Part shown: one piece after another, positions 1 to 9,050 of the stretch | Position numbering within the stretch: position 1 is the first letter of the stretch | How the letters are laid out: each line of letters opens with the position of its first letter | Source of the DNA: an uncultured Chthonomonadales bacterium | Lineage (GTDB): Bacteria > Armatimonadota > Chthonomonadetes > Chthonomonadales > CAJBBX01 | Direction of reading: 5' to 3' | Assembly (NCBI GenBank): GCA_938005745.1 | Contig: CALLMM010000002.1 | Coordinates: 37,000-100,999, forward strand | Length of the DNA stretch: 64,000 bases | Notes under the pieces: generated by a model | What the model saw: the letters and a program-made list of their open reading frames with translations, nothing else | What the model was told of the DNA's origin: nothing | The model's database searches: none | Program-made: the position numbers and the translations under genes

Positions 1-1
1 G

Positions 2-1402
2 GAACGCGCCTTCACCTATCCCGCTCCCGCCGGTCCCGCCGCCTGGTTTGAGTGGATGGCGATCCTGCGCGCCTGGCACGGCGGACCGGCGCGGGACGGG
101 GAGATCGAACAGCTGCGCCGCTACCCGATCACCGAAGAGGGATATGTTCATACCTGGGGCGATATGATCGGCTGGCCCTTCCCGGCATCGCCTCCCTACG
201 ATACGCGCCACTTCGACACCAACGCCCGCTTCATTCTGGGATGCTGGCGGTTCTATCTGTGGACGGGCGACCGCGCCTTCCTCCGATCCCAGGCGGACCG
301 CCTGCGCCGTGCCATGCGCTACCAGTTGCAGACCCTGCGGGGAGCGGAGGGTCTGATCATCACCGCCAGCAAAGACGTCAACGGACGGCATAAGGGCGTC
401 GGCAACAACTACTGGGACATCCTTCCCTTCGGACATCTGGACGCCTACGCCAACATCGTCTTCTACGCCTCGCTGACGGCGATGGAGCAGATCGAACGCG
501 CGCTGGACATCCGGGAGCCGCTGGCGGACTGGGACGCGCTGCGGCGCAGGGTTCGCGACCGATACCGTCAGGTCTTCTGGGACGCGGCAAAAGGGCGCTA
601 CATCGGCTGCGTGGACATTGACGGCAGGCGGCACGACTACGGATTCACCTTCCTCAATCTGGAGGCGATGGCTTACGGGCTGAGCTACGTCGAACAGGCG
701 CAGCGTATCTACCGATGGATGGAGACCGAGCCGACCTCCAGCGGCAAGCCGGACACCTATGCGCGATGGATCTTCGCTCCACGCGCCACCACGCTCCACA
801 ATCCACCCTGGAACCCGGAAGAGACAGACGGCGCAACCGCCCCTGACAGGCAGCCCCCCTCCTGGTGGCACTTCGGCTGGACGGGAACGGCTTTCGGCGA
901 CCAGTGCCAGGATGGAGGGGCGATCCTCTACACCTCCTACTTCGACCTGATGGCGCGCACACGCTACCTGGGCATCGAGAACGCCTGGCGGCGGTTCATG
1001 GAGATTATGGGGCGGTATCGCCTGCCGGATCGTCTCTGCGGCGGACCTCCCCTCTGCCGCGGCGAGACGCCGCAGCAGGAGAACCCGGGCGCAGTCGGCG
1101 TGGACCTGCCCTTCCCGGAGAGCGGGCTGGTCCCCTGCTTCTTCCTGTACGGCGTGATCGGCGCGGAGGCGGAGCCGGGCGGTCTGCGGATCACTCCCCG
1201 CCTGCCGAAGGCGCTGACCTTCGCCGAGGTGCGGGGGGTGGAGTGGCGCGGCTATCGGTTCACGATCCGCGTTCAGCGCGACTCGGTGCGGGTCTCCGCG
1301 ACCACGCGCACAGGAAAGCCGTTCTACCGCCATACCTTCCCGATCAAGCCCGGCGGAAGCGCGCTGATACCGATTCACGCGCTGGGACAGGCGCGGCGGT
1401 AG
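2..1402 (+). CDS. Six-hairpin glycosidase-like protein, C-terminal part
   Basis: The reading frame is open to the left edge of the window, so the true start lies outside it; 467 codons are visible. The protein looks like the (alpha/alpha)6-barrel catalytic part of a glycoside hydrolase of the GH65/GH94/glucosylceramidase/rhamnosidase-like superfamily. Aromatic-rich helical segments such as NNYWDILPFGHLDAYAN and WHFGWTGTAFGDQCQDGG are followed by a C-terminal all-beta segment (about the last 70 residues, with LRITPRLPKALTFAEVRGV) typical of the cap domain of these enzymes. The exact family and substrate cannot be told by eye. Other glycosidases lie at 5.5-7.9 kb and near both window ends, which suggests a polysaccharide-degradation neighbourhood beside the exopolysaccharide locus. 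Confidence 0.75.
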   Translation, partial: ERAFTYPAPAGPAAWFEWMAILRAWHGGPARDGEIEQLRRYPITEEGYVHTWGDMIGWPFPASPPYDTRHFDTNARFILGCWRFYLWTGDRAFLRSQADRLRRAMRYQLQTLRGAEGLIITASKDVNGRHKGVGNNYWDILPFGHLDAYANIVFYASLTAMEQIERALDIREPLADWDALRRRVRDRYRQVFWDAAKGRYIGCVDIDGRRHDYGFTFLNLEAMAYGLSYVEQAQRIYRWMETEPTSSGKPDTYARWIFAPRATTLHNPPWNPEETDGATAPDRQPPSWWHFGWTGTAFGDQCQDGGAILYTSYFDLMARTRYLGIENAWRRFMEIMGRYRLPDRLCGGPPLCRGETPQQENPGAVGVDLPFPESGLVPCFFLYGVIGAEAEPGGLRITPRLPKALTFAEVRGVEWRGYRFTIRVQRDSVRVSATTRTGKPFYRHTFPIKPGGSALIPIHALGQARR

Positions 1403-1493
1403 AGGGCTGTCCGCCCCGCGCTGGATGAGATCCGGCAGGAGTGCATCCGCCTGCGCGTCGAATATTCAGAGCGGAGCGGCGATGATAACGCTC

Positions 1494-1515
1494 CCGGGAA
1501 CTGCGTTGTTCCCGG
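1494..1515 (+). promoter_or_regulatory. Hairpin upstream of a small gene
   Basis: A perfect 8-bp inverted repeat (CCGGGAAC, 6-nt loop, GTTCCCGG) ends about 8 nt before the GAGGAGG ribosome site of the 63-residue gene at 1539. It has no U-run, so it could be a weak terminator of the upstream glycosidase gene or a leader hairpin affecting translation. The rest of 1403-1538 shows nothing else. Confidence 0.35.
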
Positions 1516-1538
1516 CTACACTGCGAGGAGGCAGCATC

Positions 1539-1730
1539 ATGCAGTTGGAAGAGGCAAAGATGCGCGCAAGAGAGAATGCGCGCCGAAGCGAACACTCCTG
1601 GTACGTGATCCGTGTGGAGGACGACTATCGCGTCGTCTCCCAGACGGAGCTGAGCAAACTGCCCGGACATGCGCATATGGTCGTCTACGGAGCGACGCCC
1701 GGCAAAGAGCCGATCGAGTCGAAACCATAG
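1539..1730 (+). CDS. Small hypothetical protein (63 aa)
   Basis: A 63-residue soluble protein with no signal peptide. It begins with a charged helix (MQLEEAKMRARENARR), followed by a beta-rich stretch (SWYVIRVEDDYRVVSQTEL) and the segment GHAHMVVY. The ATG at 1539 has a good ribosome site (GAGGAGG, about 8 nt upstream); an in-frame extension further upstream lacks one. The pattern of a short helix followed by a W-Y-V-(I/V) strand resembles small uncharacterised proteins of free-living bacteria, but I cannot name a family. It stands alone between the glycosidase and the MscS gene. Confidence 0.65.
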   Translation: MQLEEAKMRARENARRSEHSWYVIRVEDDYRVVSQTELSKLPGHAHMVVYGATPGKEPIESKP

Positions 1731-1818
1731 ACAGAACCCGAGGGGGCGGCGACCCCGCCCCCGACCCGCAGACGATATCTCGATACGCCACTCTCTGAAC
1801 AGGAAGCGACCTTTCTCC

Positions 1819-3420
1819 GTGTCTGCAACCCGCGTCTTCACCTTCCTAATTGCGCTGCCGCTCCTTCTGATTTCCGGCAGGGTCTGCGCGCAGGAGCCGG
1901 CTCCCGAGGCTCCTCCCGGCATTCCGGTCGTCTTTGAGAACCGGGAGCTGTTCCGCGTCTACTCGACGCTGGCGACCTATCAGCCGAAAGAGCGCGCGGT
2001 CGTCATTGCGGAGCGGATGTATCGCCTGGCGCGAGGACGCGCATTCGACCCCGACACGATGCGTCTGATCGAGCGCGAACGGCGCACCGACATCATGGCG
2101 GGAGAGACCTCCATCGCCTCGGTCACCGACGACGACGCGCGCGCGGAGGGACGCCCCCGGCAGCAGATAGCCGAGCAGCGGCTGCAGATCATCCGGGAGG
2201 CGATCCTGGAGTACCAGGAACGTCACAGCGCGAGCAGCATCGCGCTGTCAGTCCTCTACAGCCTGCTCTCCACCCTGGCGCTGATCGTCGCGCTGCTGTC
2301 GCTGATCCGCTTCCGGCTCTGGTTTTCGCGTCACAGCGCTGCCTGGCTGAAGACCCAGCTGCCGACCGGCAGAGTGCGGGGGATTCGCCATCTGGTTGTG
2401 ACGGCGGGCATCCATCTCCTGCGCTATCTGATCCCGCTGTTCACCTCCACCATCGCCACCGCGCTGGTCCCCCTCTACCTGATCCTGCTCTTCGGGCTTT
2501 TCCCCTGGACGCAGACCTACAGCCAGAGACTGCAGGCTTACCTGCTGCAGCAGATGGATGCCGCCTGGGACGCCTTTCTGATGAAGCTGCCGGACCTGGT
2601 CTTCATCCTGGTCATCTTCTTCATCACCTGGGTCCTCCTGCGGATTGTCCGACCGCTGTTCACGGGGATCGAACGGGGCACCATCGAGATCGGCATACTG
2701 GACCCGGTGCTGGCGATGCCGACCTACCGGATCGTTCGGCTGCTGGCGATAGGCATGGCTCTCGTCGCCGCCTATCCCTATATCCCCGGCTCCAACTCCG
2801 CCGCCTTTCAGGGGCTGTCGGTCTTCATCGGCGCACTGCTCACCCTCGGCTCCACCTCGCTGTCCGCTAACCTGATCTCCGGGATCGTGCTGACCTATAT
2901 GCGCGCCTTCCAGCCCGGCGACTATGTGCGGATCGGTGAGGTGCAGGGCACGGTACTGGAGAAGACCGGGCTGGTCATCCGCATTCGCACCCCCAAGAAT
3001 GTGATCGTGACGATCCCCAACTCGCAGGTGCAGACGCATACCATTCTCAACTTCAGCGAGATGGCGCGGCGCGGCGAACTGATCCTGCACACCACCGTCA
3101 CGATCGGCTACGATGTGCCCTGGAGGCAGGTGCATGCGCTGCTGATCGAGGCGGCGAAGCGGACGGAGGGCATTCTTTCCGTACCCTCTCCCTTCGTGCA
3201 GCAGACCGCCCTGAACGACTACCATATCTCCTACGAACTCAACGCCTACACCACTCTGCCCAAGAACATGGCGGCGCTCTACTCCGATCTGCACCAGAAT
3301 ATTCAGGAGCAGTTTGCCGCCGCCGGAGTGGAGATCCTCTCGCCGCTCTACGCCAGCGTGCGCGACGGCAACCCCTCCACCGTTCCGCCGGAAAGCGGGT
3401 TGCCGGAAGGCGGGTCGTAA
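1819..3420 (+). CDS. MscS-family mechanosensitive ion channel
   Basis: A 533-residue inner-membrane channel of the small-conductance mechanosensitive family, which releases solutes on hypo-osmotic shock. I chose the GTG at 1819 because a hydrophobic signal sequence (RVFTFLIALPLLLISGRVCA) follows at once and AGGA lies about 12 nt upstream; the frame is open further up but that part is arginine-rich and not membrane-like. An N-terminal periplasmic region of about 120 residues is followed by several membrane spans, the pore helix region (GALLTLGSTSLSANLISGIV) and the beta domain (GDYVRIGEVQGTVLEKTGL, then TIPNSQVQTH), which are the family hallmarks. The next gene begins 6 nt after the stop, suggesting co-transcription. 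Confidence 0.9.
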   Translation: MSATRVFTFLIALPLLLISGRVCAQEPAPEAPPGIPVVFENRELFRVYSTLATYQPKERAVVIAERMYRLARGRAFDPDTMRLIERERRTDIMAGETSIASVTDDDARAEGRPRQQIAEQRLQIIREAILEYQERHSASSIALSVLYSLLSTLALIVALLSLIRFRLWFSRHSAAWLKTQLPTGRVRGIRHLVVTAGIHLLRYLIPLFTSTIATALVPLYLILLFGLFPWTQTYSQRLQAYLLQQMDAAWDAFLMKLPDLVFILVIFFITWVLLRIVRPLFTGIERGTIEIGILDPVLAMPTYRIVRLLAIGMALVAAYPYIPGSNSAAFQGLSVFIGALLTLGSTSLSANLISGIVLTYMRAFQPGDYVRIGEVQGTVLEKTGLVIRIRTPKNVIVTIPNSQVQTHTILNFSEMARRGELILHTTVTIGYDVPWRQVHALLIEAAKRTEGILSVPSPFVQQTALNDYHISYELNAYTTLPKNMAALYSDLHQNIQEQFAAAGVEILSPLYASVRDGNPSTVPPESGLPEGGS

Positions 3421-3425
3421 CGCCG

Positions 3426-5381
3426 ATGCTCTCGCCCGCAGACTCCTCCCCCGCAGCGTCTCCCGGCGAGACCTCTCCCGCGCTTCACGGCGTCTCGCTT
3501 CGCGCCTTTCTGATCGGGCTGGCGCTGGTTCCCTTCAATGTCTACTGGGTGATCGTGGCGGAGCTGCGCTGGTATACGATTCTGACCCTCAACCCGCTCT
3601 TCGTCACCCCCATCTTCTACCTCTTCCTGCTGGCGGGATTGAACGCCTTTCTGCGCCGATACGCCCCGCGCTGCCTCCTGCGCGGTCCCGAACTGGTAAC
3701 CATCTATGTGATGCTCGTTCTCTCCTGCACGGTCGCCACGCACGACTTTATCATCAACCTGATGTCCACCATCGGCTGGCCCCGCTGGTACGCCACCTCC
3801 AGCAACAACTGGGAGAACAGCATGTTTCCCCATCTCCCGAAATGGCTGTTCGTCTGGGATCGGGAGAAGCTGGCGGGCGCGTTCAAGGGCAGCAGCAATC
3901 TCTACCGCCTGGATATCTGGCGAATGTGGCTTCCGCCGCTGGCGTTCTGGTCGCTCTTCATCTTCTCCATCGGCTGGATCATGCTCTGCCTGAACGTGAT
4001 CCTGCGAAAAGCCTGGGTAGATCAGACGCGGCTCTCTTTCCCCATCGTACGTCTGCCGCTCGTCCTGACAGGGTCCGACGAGCCGCGCCCGACGATCCAG
4101 TCGCCCGCGCTCTGGGCGGGGTTCGCCGCCGCCGCCGCGCTGGGACTGATCAACGGGCTGCACGAATGGTATCCGGCTCTGCCCCATTTTCAGGTGCGCG
4201 CACAGCCGCTGCAGTTCCCCACGCCGCCCTGGAATCTCACCTGGCCCCTCTTTCTGACCTGCTACCCCTTCGCCATCGGTCTGGCGTTTCTGGTGCCGCT
4301 GGATGTCTCCTTCTCCTGCTGGTTCTTCTACCTGTTCATCAAGGCGCAGGCGGTGATCGGCTACTATCTCGGCTATGGCAATACGCCCGACTTTCCCTAT
4401 CCGAGCGAACAGGGGATCGGGGCATGGTACGCCTTCGGCTTCTTCCTGCTCTACCGTATGCGGGGCTACCTGCTGGGGGTGGCGCGCATCGCGCTGGGAC
4501 GTCCGCGCGGATCGGGAGCGCACCCGGACGCTGGAGAGCCGATGTCGTATCGTCTGGCGTTCTTCGGGCTGATTGCCGGGATGCTGGTCTTCGGGGGATT
4601 CTGGTGGGCGGCGGGGATGAGTCCGCTCTGGGTGATCGTGGTGATGGGGACCTATCTGCTGCTGGCGATGTGCATCACGCGGGTGCGGGCGGAGGCGGGC
4701 GGACAGCACACCGTCTGGGATCTGGAGCCGATGCGCCTGTTCCGGCTCTTCGACTCGCGCACGCTCGGTCCCGGCAATTTGGCGACCGCCGCGATGAGCC
4801 ACTGGTACTGGCGTCTGAATCGCAGCCACCCCATGCCGAGTCAGATGGAGGCGTTCAAGCTGGCGCAGGAGCACCGGATGCGCCTGCGGAGCCTGGTTCT
4901 GCCGATGATCATCGCCTACATCCTGGCAACCTATTGCGGCATGTGGGCATGTCTGCACGTCTTCTACACGGAGGGAGCCGCCGCCAAATGTCAGGGATTT
5001 GCGGTCTGGACCGGGATTGAGAGCTACGACTGGCTGAACAACGGACTGACCGCCGGCTTCAAGCCGGAAGCCGGACGCTGGGGCGCGATCCTCGGAGCCG
5101 CGTCGGGAATTCTGTTTCTCTCTGCGATGCGCTCGCGCTTCTCCGGCTTCCCCTTCCACCCGCTCGGCTACTGCATCGGACCGGGACTGATCTGGCTCTG
5201 GTTTCCCTTCTTCCTGGCATGGCTGATCAAGTTTTTCATCCTGCGCTATGGCGGACTGCGGCTCTATCGGCGCGCCGTTCCCTTCTTTCTGGGGCTGGTG
5301 CTCGGCGACTATGTGAGCGGAGCGGTCTGGTCGCTGATCGGGGTCTTCGGAGATATGCCCGCCTATCAGATTTTTCACTGA
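3426..5381 (+). CDS. Polytopic membrane protein, DUF6785/DUF6784-like
   Basis: A 651-residue membrane protein with roughly a dozen hydrophobic spans, for example LRAFLIGLALVPFNVYWVIV near the start and FFGLIAGMLVFGGFWWAAG around residue 380. The segment LLLAMCITRVRAEAGGQHT and the W/P-rich loops resemble the DUF6785/DUF6784 proteins found beside glycosidases in planctomycetes and Armatimonadota. The family has some resemblance to oligopeptide-type transporters, but its substrate is unknown to me. The start is 6 nt after the MscS stop, with a GGAAGG sequence inside the end of that gene as the likely ribosome site. It converges with the glycosidase at 5474-7948. Confidence 0.75.
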   Translation: MLSPADSSPAASPGETSPALHGVSLRAFLIGLALVPFNVYWVIVAELRWYTILTLNPLFVTPIFYLFLLAGLNAFLRRYAPRCLLRGPELVTIYVMLVLSCTVATHDFIINLMSTIGWPRWYATSSNNWENSMFPHLPKWLFVWDREKLAGAFKGSSNLYRLDIWRMWLPPLAFWSLFIFSIGWIMLCLNVILRKAWVDQTRLSFPIVRLPLVLTGSDEPRPTIQSPALWAGFAAAAALGLINGLHEWYPALPHFQVRAQPLQFPTPPWNLTWPLFLTCYPFAIGLAFLVPLDVSFSCWFFYLFIKAQAVIGYYLGYGNTPDFPYPSEQGIGAWYAFGFFLLYRMRGYLLGVARIALGRPRGSGAHPDAGEPMSYRLAFFGLIAGMLVFGGFWWAAGMSPLWVIVVMGTYLLLAMCITRVRAEAGGQHTVWDLEPMRLFRLFDSRTLGPGNLATAAMSHWYWRLNRSHPMPSQMEAFKLAQEHRMRLRSLVLPMIIAYILATYCGMWACLHVFYTEGAAAKCQGFAVWTGIESYDWLNNGLTAGFKPEAGRWGAILGAASGILFLSAMRSRFSGFPFHPLGYCIGPGLIWLWFPFFLAWLIKFFILRYGGLRLYRRAVPFFLGLVLGDYVSGAVWSLIGVFGDMPAYQIFH

Positions 5382-5443
5382 TCGCTGTGACAGGACGATG
5401 CCTCGGGGGCGGGTGTCGGGATAAGATTGCTTCGGTCGGCTTT

Positions 5444-5472
5444 GCCTCCCTCGCAAGGACAGACCGGGAGGC
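5444..5472. terminator. Hairpin between convergent genes
   Basis: A perfect 7-bp inverted repeat (GCCTCCC ... GGGAGGC, 15-nt loop) lies in the 92-nt gap between two convergent stop codons. There is no clear U-run on either strand, so it is a weak bidirectional terminator candidate only. Confidence 0.35.
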
Positions 5473-5473
5473 G

Positions 5474-7948
5474 CTACCGCCGGAACTCATACTCGCCCGG
5501 TCGGAGGATCCATCCCTCCGGCAGCTTCCGAACCTTCGTGCGCCGTCCCCCCTCCCTCCGCCAGCACTCCGCCCTCTCCCATCCCGACAGCCGCAGCCGG
5601 AAGAGATGGGCGTTCTCCTCCAGCTCTCCTGCCGGAGAGTCCATCCGTCCCGTCAGGCTGTTGCCGATCAGGCGCGCATCGGGGTTGAGGGTCAGACGCA
5701 GCGTCCTCGGTCCGGTCTGCTCCAGAACGTACAGCCCCGTGCCGCCGTACTCCACATAGTGCGAGGAGCCGACCCCGACGATCCGTTTCGGAGCGGGCGG
5801 AAGGCGCAGAGTCAGCCAGTCCCGCAGCGTGCGGGCATACAGAACCTGATCGGGCGTGACGAAGAGGCTCTGATTGTACCGGAACGAGGTCGCCATCGGT
5901 CCCAGCCGCAGCTCGTCGCCCGGCGTGTTGTAGCGAACGCCGCGGGGCAGGGCATGAAATGCCTCGCGTCCGATCATGAAGCTGACGGTCTTGGAGGGAG
6001 TGTAGAGCCAGTTGAGCCAGTGCGCCCCCCAGTCGGAGTTCCATCGGGCGGTGCTGACGCTGTCGTACTGGAACTGGCAGGCGACCTGCACTTCGCCGCT
6101 GCGGAAGTGGGCGGCGAGGGCGGGGAAGAGATAGGCGCTGACGTTGGCGGCGGGCGTGTCGAACTCATACGCCAGCCGCGCCTTCCCGATGAGGCGGGCG
6201 TCCAGCGTCAGCGGAGCCGCCTGCGGCAGAAGATTGGTTCCGTCGTTGACCCGCGCCCATCCGCCGGGATAGGCGCTGACCGTGATGGCGTCGCACTCCG
6301 AGTCGGCGATCGCCTGCGTCAGGTCGTCGCCGTTGACCCCGAAGTAAGAGATGGCGATCGGCTGCTTTGCGCCGGTGGAGCGGATGGCGGCGACCATCTC
6401 CCGAATGTAGCGGCGCATCTGTTCATAGCGAAACAGCGGGAAGAGGGCGGGCGCGTCCTCCAGCCCCCTCTCTTTCAGCCACCGCTCCCACTCCTCTCGA
6501 AACAGCCGGTAGTCCCGATCCAGCACATCGGGACGCTCGCCCTGCGGCGTGTAGAGCCTGCCGTGCAGGTCGCCGTAGAGAAAATACGCCGGCTCGTTCA
6601 TCACCTCCAGCAGACAGAGCGCAGGCTCATCTCTGTAAGCGCGTCCGGTGTAGGGGTTGACGCGGTTGAGGAAGTTCTTGAGATAGTTTGCCGCCGCCGC
6701 GCGTCCTGTCGGCGAGAAGAGCATGCCCGGCTTGCTGGTCTCCGCCGAAAACGCGCCCTTCTGTTCGTTGGGTCCGCCCCACCAGGCGATTGGCGTGAAG
6801 TAGAGGTAGATGCCCCGTCGGCTGCACTCCGCCGTCAGATAGTCCAGCAGATCGAGATGGATATTGTTCACGAGATTGCCGCTGCCGTCGGAGATCTCGC
6901 GGTCGAAGACGTGGATACGGATCGCCTCGATCCCCATCTTCTGCAGGTGGTCGAGGTCCTGACGGATGACCGCCTTGAAGTCCGCCTTCAGCCGCCGCAT
7001 ATTCTCGAACTGATGCCAGCTCTGCGGATAGTAGTTGACGCCCCAGAGAGCGACCTCCGCGCCGTCGGGATAGCGCAGCACACCCTGCCGCACGGTCATC
7101 GGACGCAGGGGCAGCGGCTTGCCGATCCGTCCGGCGGGCGGGCGCGGGAGGAGCTTCTGCGGGGCGGTTTCGACGTCGGGCAGCGGCGCCTCTCCCCGCA
7201 GCAGCAGAAACGGCGGCTTGTAGATGCCGCCGCCCGCGTTGATATTATCCACTGCCACCGTAATCACGTTCTCTTCGCCCCACCGGATCAGGCGCTCCGG
7301 CAGAACATAGTCGCGGAGCCGGTCCCAGCCGGTTGTGCGTCCGATCTGCGCGCCGTTGAGATAGGTGATATCGTTGTCGTCTATCGCCCCGATGATCAGG
7401 CGCACCGGGCGTCCCTTCCAGGACTCCGGAATGGTTACATGCACGCGGCAGACCGAAAATCCGAGGTCTTCCCAGAGCGAGGGAACGCGCAGGACGCGCC
7501 AGAGATCGTCCTCCACCTGCGGAGAGGAGATCGCGGGGTCGGGCGGGGCGGCATAGAGCGTCGGGCTGCGCCGCCATGTGAGTAGCGAGAGATCCACTCC
7601 GCGCGCCACCGCCACCCGCGCCGAGGCGTGCGGGAAGGCGGCGGTGATCTCGGCGCGGTCTACGCCCTCATGCAGGGAGACTTCGGCGCGAACGATCTGC
7701 CATCCGCGCGGCGGAATATGCATGGAGACGGATGCAGGCTGGACGCTTGCGCCTCTGCCGGAGAGGGACAGCGTCGCCTGAACGGCTTCGCTGCGCTCGT
7801 TATAGATCAGGAAGGCGGCAGGAGTCGCCTTTTCGGACTGGATGAGCAGGGGGACGGATGGACGTATCTCCTGCCCCCGCACCGGGGAGAGCAGGAGGGC
7901 GCATAACAGGCAGATCAGCGCAGCGATTGGACCGCGGTTGTCTCGCAT
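5474..7948 (-). CDS. Secreted GH5/GH2-like glycoside hydrolase
   Basis: An 824-residue exported enzyme. A signal peptide (about residues 1-25, LICLLCALLLSPVRG) is followed by a beta-rich region, a sugar-binding domain of the GH2 type (about 150-260, VCRVHVTIPESWKGRPVRLI and AVDNINAGGGIYKP) and a TIM barrel starting near residue 285 (ALWGVNYYPQSWHQFENMRR). The probable acid/base glutamate is in LLEVMNEPAYF, the usual NEP motif of clan GH-A; the nucleophile could be the glutamate of LAYEFDTPAAN. The substrate is not predictable. The start has an AAGGAGG ribosome site and a TATAAT lies about 40 nt upstream. The gene stands alone between convergent and divergent neighbours. Confidence 0.85.
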   Translation of the reverse strand: MRDNRGPIAALICLLCALLLSPVRGQEIRPSVPLLIQSEKATPAAFLIYNERSEAVQATLSLSGRGASVQPASVSMHIPPRGWQIVRAEVSLHEGVDRAEITAAFPHASARVAVARGVDLSLLTWRRSPTLYAAPPDPAISSPQVEDDLWRVLRVPSLWEDLGFSVCRVHVTIPESWKGRPVRLIIGAIDDNDITYLNGAQIGRTTGWDRLRDYVLPERLIRWGEENVITVAVDNINAGGGIYKPPFLLLRGEAPLPDVETAPQKLLPRPPAGRIGKPLPLRPMTVRQGVLRYPDGAEVALWGVNYYPQSWHQFENMRRLKADFKAVIRQDLDHLQKMGIEAIRIHVFDREISDGSGNLVNNIHLDLLDYLTAECSRRGIYLYFTPIAWWGGPNEQKGAFSAETSKPGMLFSPTGRAAAANYLKNFLNRVNPYTGRAYRDEPALCLLEVMNEPAYFLYGDLHGRLYTPQGERPDVLDRDYRLFREEWERWLKERGLEDAPALFPLFRYEQMRRYIREMVAAIRSTGAKQPIAISYFGVNGDDLTQAIADSECDAITVSAYPGGWARVNDGTNLLPQAAPLTLDARLIGKARLAYEFDTPAANVSAYLFPALAAHFRSGEVQVACQFQYDSVSTARWNSDWGAHWLNWLYTPSKTVSFMIGREAFHALPRGVRYNTPGDELRLGPMATSFRYNQSLFVTPDQVLYARTLRDWLTLRLPPAPKRIVGVGSSHYVEYGGTGLYVLEQTGPRTLRLTLNPDARLIGNSLTGRMDSPAGELEENAHLFRLRLSGWERAECWRREGGRRTKVRKLPEGWILRPGEYEFRR

Positions 7949-7988
7949 CGCCTGCGTACCTCCTTATCCGGAAACCATCATCTCCCCC

Positions 7989-7994
7989 ATTATA
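7989..7994 (-). promoter_or_regulatory. -10 element for the glycosidase gene
   Basis: TATAAT on the minus strand, about 40 nt before the ATG of the 824-residue glycosidase. The region 17-18 nt further upstream (TGACGG) is only a partial match to a sigma-70 -35 box. Confidence 0.5.
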
Positions 7995-8153
7995 ACACCT
8001 GTCAGGCGCGCCGTCATCCGTCGGCGCGCCTCTGCGGAGGGCCTCTGCGCTCTACAGAGGAATCCGGTCGTCCGTCTCTTCGCGCGCCTTCCCGTCCGTC
8101 TCCTCCTCCATCTTCTTCGGGCGCGGCTCCACCGCGCACCCGTGCGGCGACAT

Positions 8154-8240
8154 TCAGGTCGGCACCCCCAGTCGGGGCAGCACAAACCGCATCAGCACAA
8201 ACCATGCCGCAATCATTCCAAGCGGCAGCAGCCAGTCCAT
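8154..8240 (-). CDS. 28-residue single-span membrane peptide
   Basis: A very short gene, MDWLLPLGMIAAWFVLM then RFVLPRLGVPT. It has one predicted transmembrane helix and a C-terminal proline-rich tail. The ATG at 8240 is preceded by a strong ribosome site (GGGAGGGGA, about 6 nt away), which is the main support for it being translated; a longer in-frame version from 8354 has no comparable site. Short peptides ending in PRLGVPT look familiar from other bacterial genomes, but I know no function. Its upstream region is shared with the divergent DUF2202 gene. Confidence 0.55.
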   Translation of the reverse strand: MDWLLPLGMIAAWFVLMRFVLPRLGVPT

Positions 8241-8330
8241 CTCTCTCCCCTCCCGTCTCCGGCTCTGCAGAACCGCGCCTATGAGCCGGCATCCCGCGGT
8301 AACGGCAGACAGCGCGACATAGAATATATT

Positions 8331-8344
8331 AACATATCTATGTT
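8331..8344. promoter_or_regulatory. Palindromic operator candidate
   Basis: AACATATCTATGTT is a perfect 6+2+6 palindrome in an AT-rich patch between the divergent membrane-peptide and DUF2202 genes. Its position suits a repressor-binding site acting on either gene; no regulator gene lies beside it. Confidence 0.35.
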
Positions 8345-8373
8345 TACATCTCATGAGTTCTTACGCTTTTCCC

Positions 8374-8397
8374 CCGGGCAAAGTTTCTCCTGCCCGG
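8374..8397 (+). promoter_or_regulatory. Leader hairpin upstream of the DUF2202 gene
   Basis: CCGGGCA, 10-nt loop, TGCCCGG: a perfect 7-bp inverted repeat about 50 nt before the ribosome site of the gene at 8459. There is no U-run, so it is more likely a leader structure or protein-binding site than a terminator. Confidence 0.3.
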
Positions 8398-8458
8398 AAC
8401 CTCCTCCGGGCGGCGGCGTCCTGAAGGTGAACAATCTTTTCAGAAAGGAGTCACGCTC

Positions 8459-8992
8459 ATGAAACGCGCCGGTTTGATCTGGCTGATGGCAGCTGCACTG
8501 CTGCTGATGCCCCTGCTGACCTTCGGGCAGACGGGAAGACTGGACGCCCGCACCCGCGACGCGCTGCTGGCGGCTCTGGACGATGAGAGACGGGTGCAGG
8601 CTCTCTACCAGGCGGTGCTGGAGCGATTTGGCGAGGTGCGTCCCTTTGTGAACATCATCCAGGCAGAGAAGCGGCATGAAAGCCTGGTGGCTGCGCTGAT
8701 GAAGAAGTACGGCGTCCCTGTGCCTCCCAACCCGTATCTCGACAGAGAGTTCACGCTCCCGAACCTGCTGACGGAGTGCTGCGCACAGGGGATCGAGGCG
8801 GAAAAAGCCAACATCGCCATGTACAACGGCTTTCTGACCTTCGTCAAAGAGAAGGATATTCGGCAGACCTTCACCTATCTGCGAGACGCATCGCTCTACC
8901 ATCACCTGCCAGCATTTGAGCGATGCGCCGCCGGACTGCCCTGCCCCGGCTTCGGCGGACCCGGCAGACAGGGACGCGGTCCCCGCCGCTGA
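8459..8992 (+). CDS. Exported DUF2202 (ferritin-like) protein
   Basis: A 177-residue protein with an N-terminal signal peptide (LIWLMAAALLLMPLLTFG). The mature part matches the DUF2202 pattern: a helical pair with DDERRVQALYQAVLERFG, then QAEKRHESLVAALMKKYGV, a CAQGIEAEKANI helix and a last helix with LRDASLYHHLPAFERC. The glutamate and histidine residues fit a four-helix ferritin-like metal site, probably in the periplasm. The ATG has a clear AAAGGAG ribosome site 8-9 nt upstream. A palindrome and a hairpin sit in its leader, and a strong hairpin follows the gene, so it looks like a single-gene unit. The metal and reaction are unknown. Confidence 0.85.
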   Translation: MKRAGLIWLMAAALLLMPLLTFGQTGRLDARTRDALLAALDDERRVQALYQAVLERFGEVRPFVNIIQAEKRHESLVAALMKKYGVPVPPNPYLDREFTLPNLLTECCAQGIEAEKANIAMYNGFLTFVKEKDIRQTFTYLRDASLYHHLPAFERCAAGLPCPGFGGPGRQGRGPRR

Positions 8993-9014
8993 TAAGCCCG
9001 CCCGCTTTCGTCGC

Positions 9015-9050
9015 GCAAGGCTCCCTCCGCTCGGACTGAGGGAGCCTTGC
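9015..9050 (+). terminator. Strong hairpin after the DUF2202 gene
   Basis: A perfect 13-bp stem (GCAAGGCTCCCTC ... GAGGGAGCCTTGC, 10-nt loop) begins 23 nt after the stop codon. It is very stable and well placed as a terminator although only a short T-containing tail follows. Confidence 0.65.

Noticed and set aside
3348..5456. A 702-codon open frame on the minus strand opposite the DUF6785-like gene
   Set aside because: It is rich in Arg, Gln and Pro with no domain, lies antisense to a gene with clear membrane segments, and is a by-product of high G+C codon bias.
5219..7585. A 788-codon open frame on the plus strand opposite the glycosidase
   Set aside because: Low-complexity charged sequence without motifs; the minus-strand frame has a signal peptide, ribosome site and catalytic motif.
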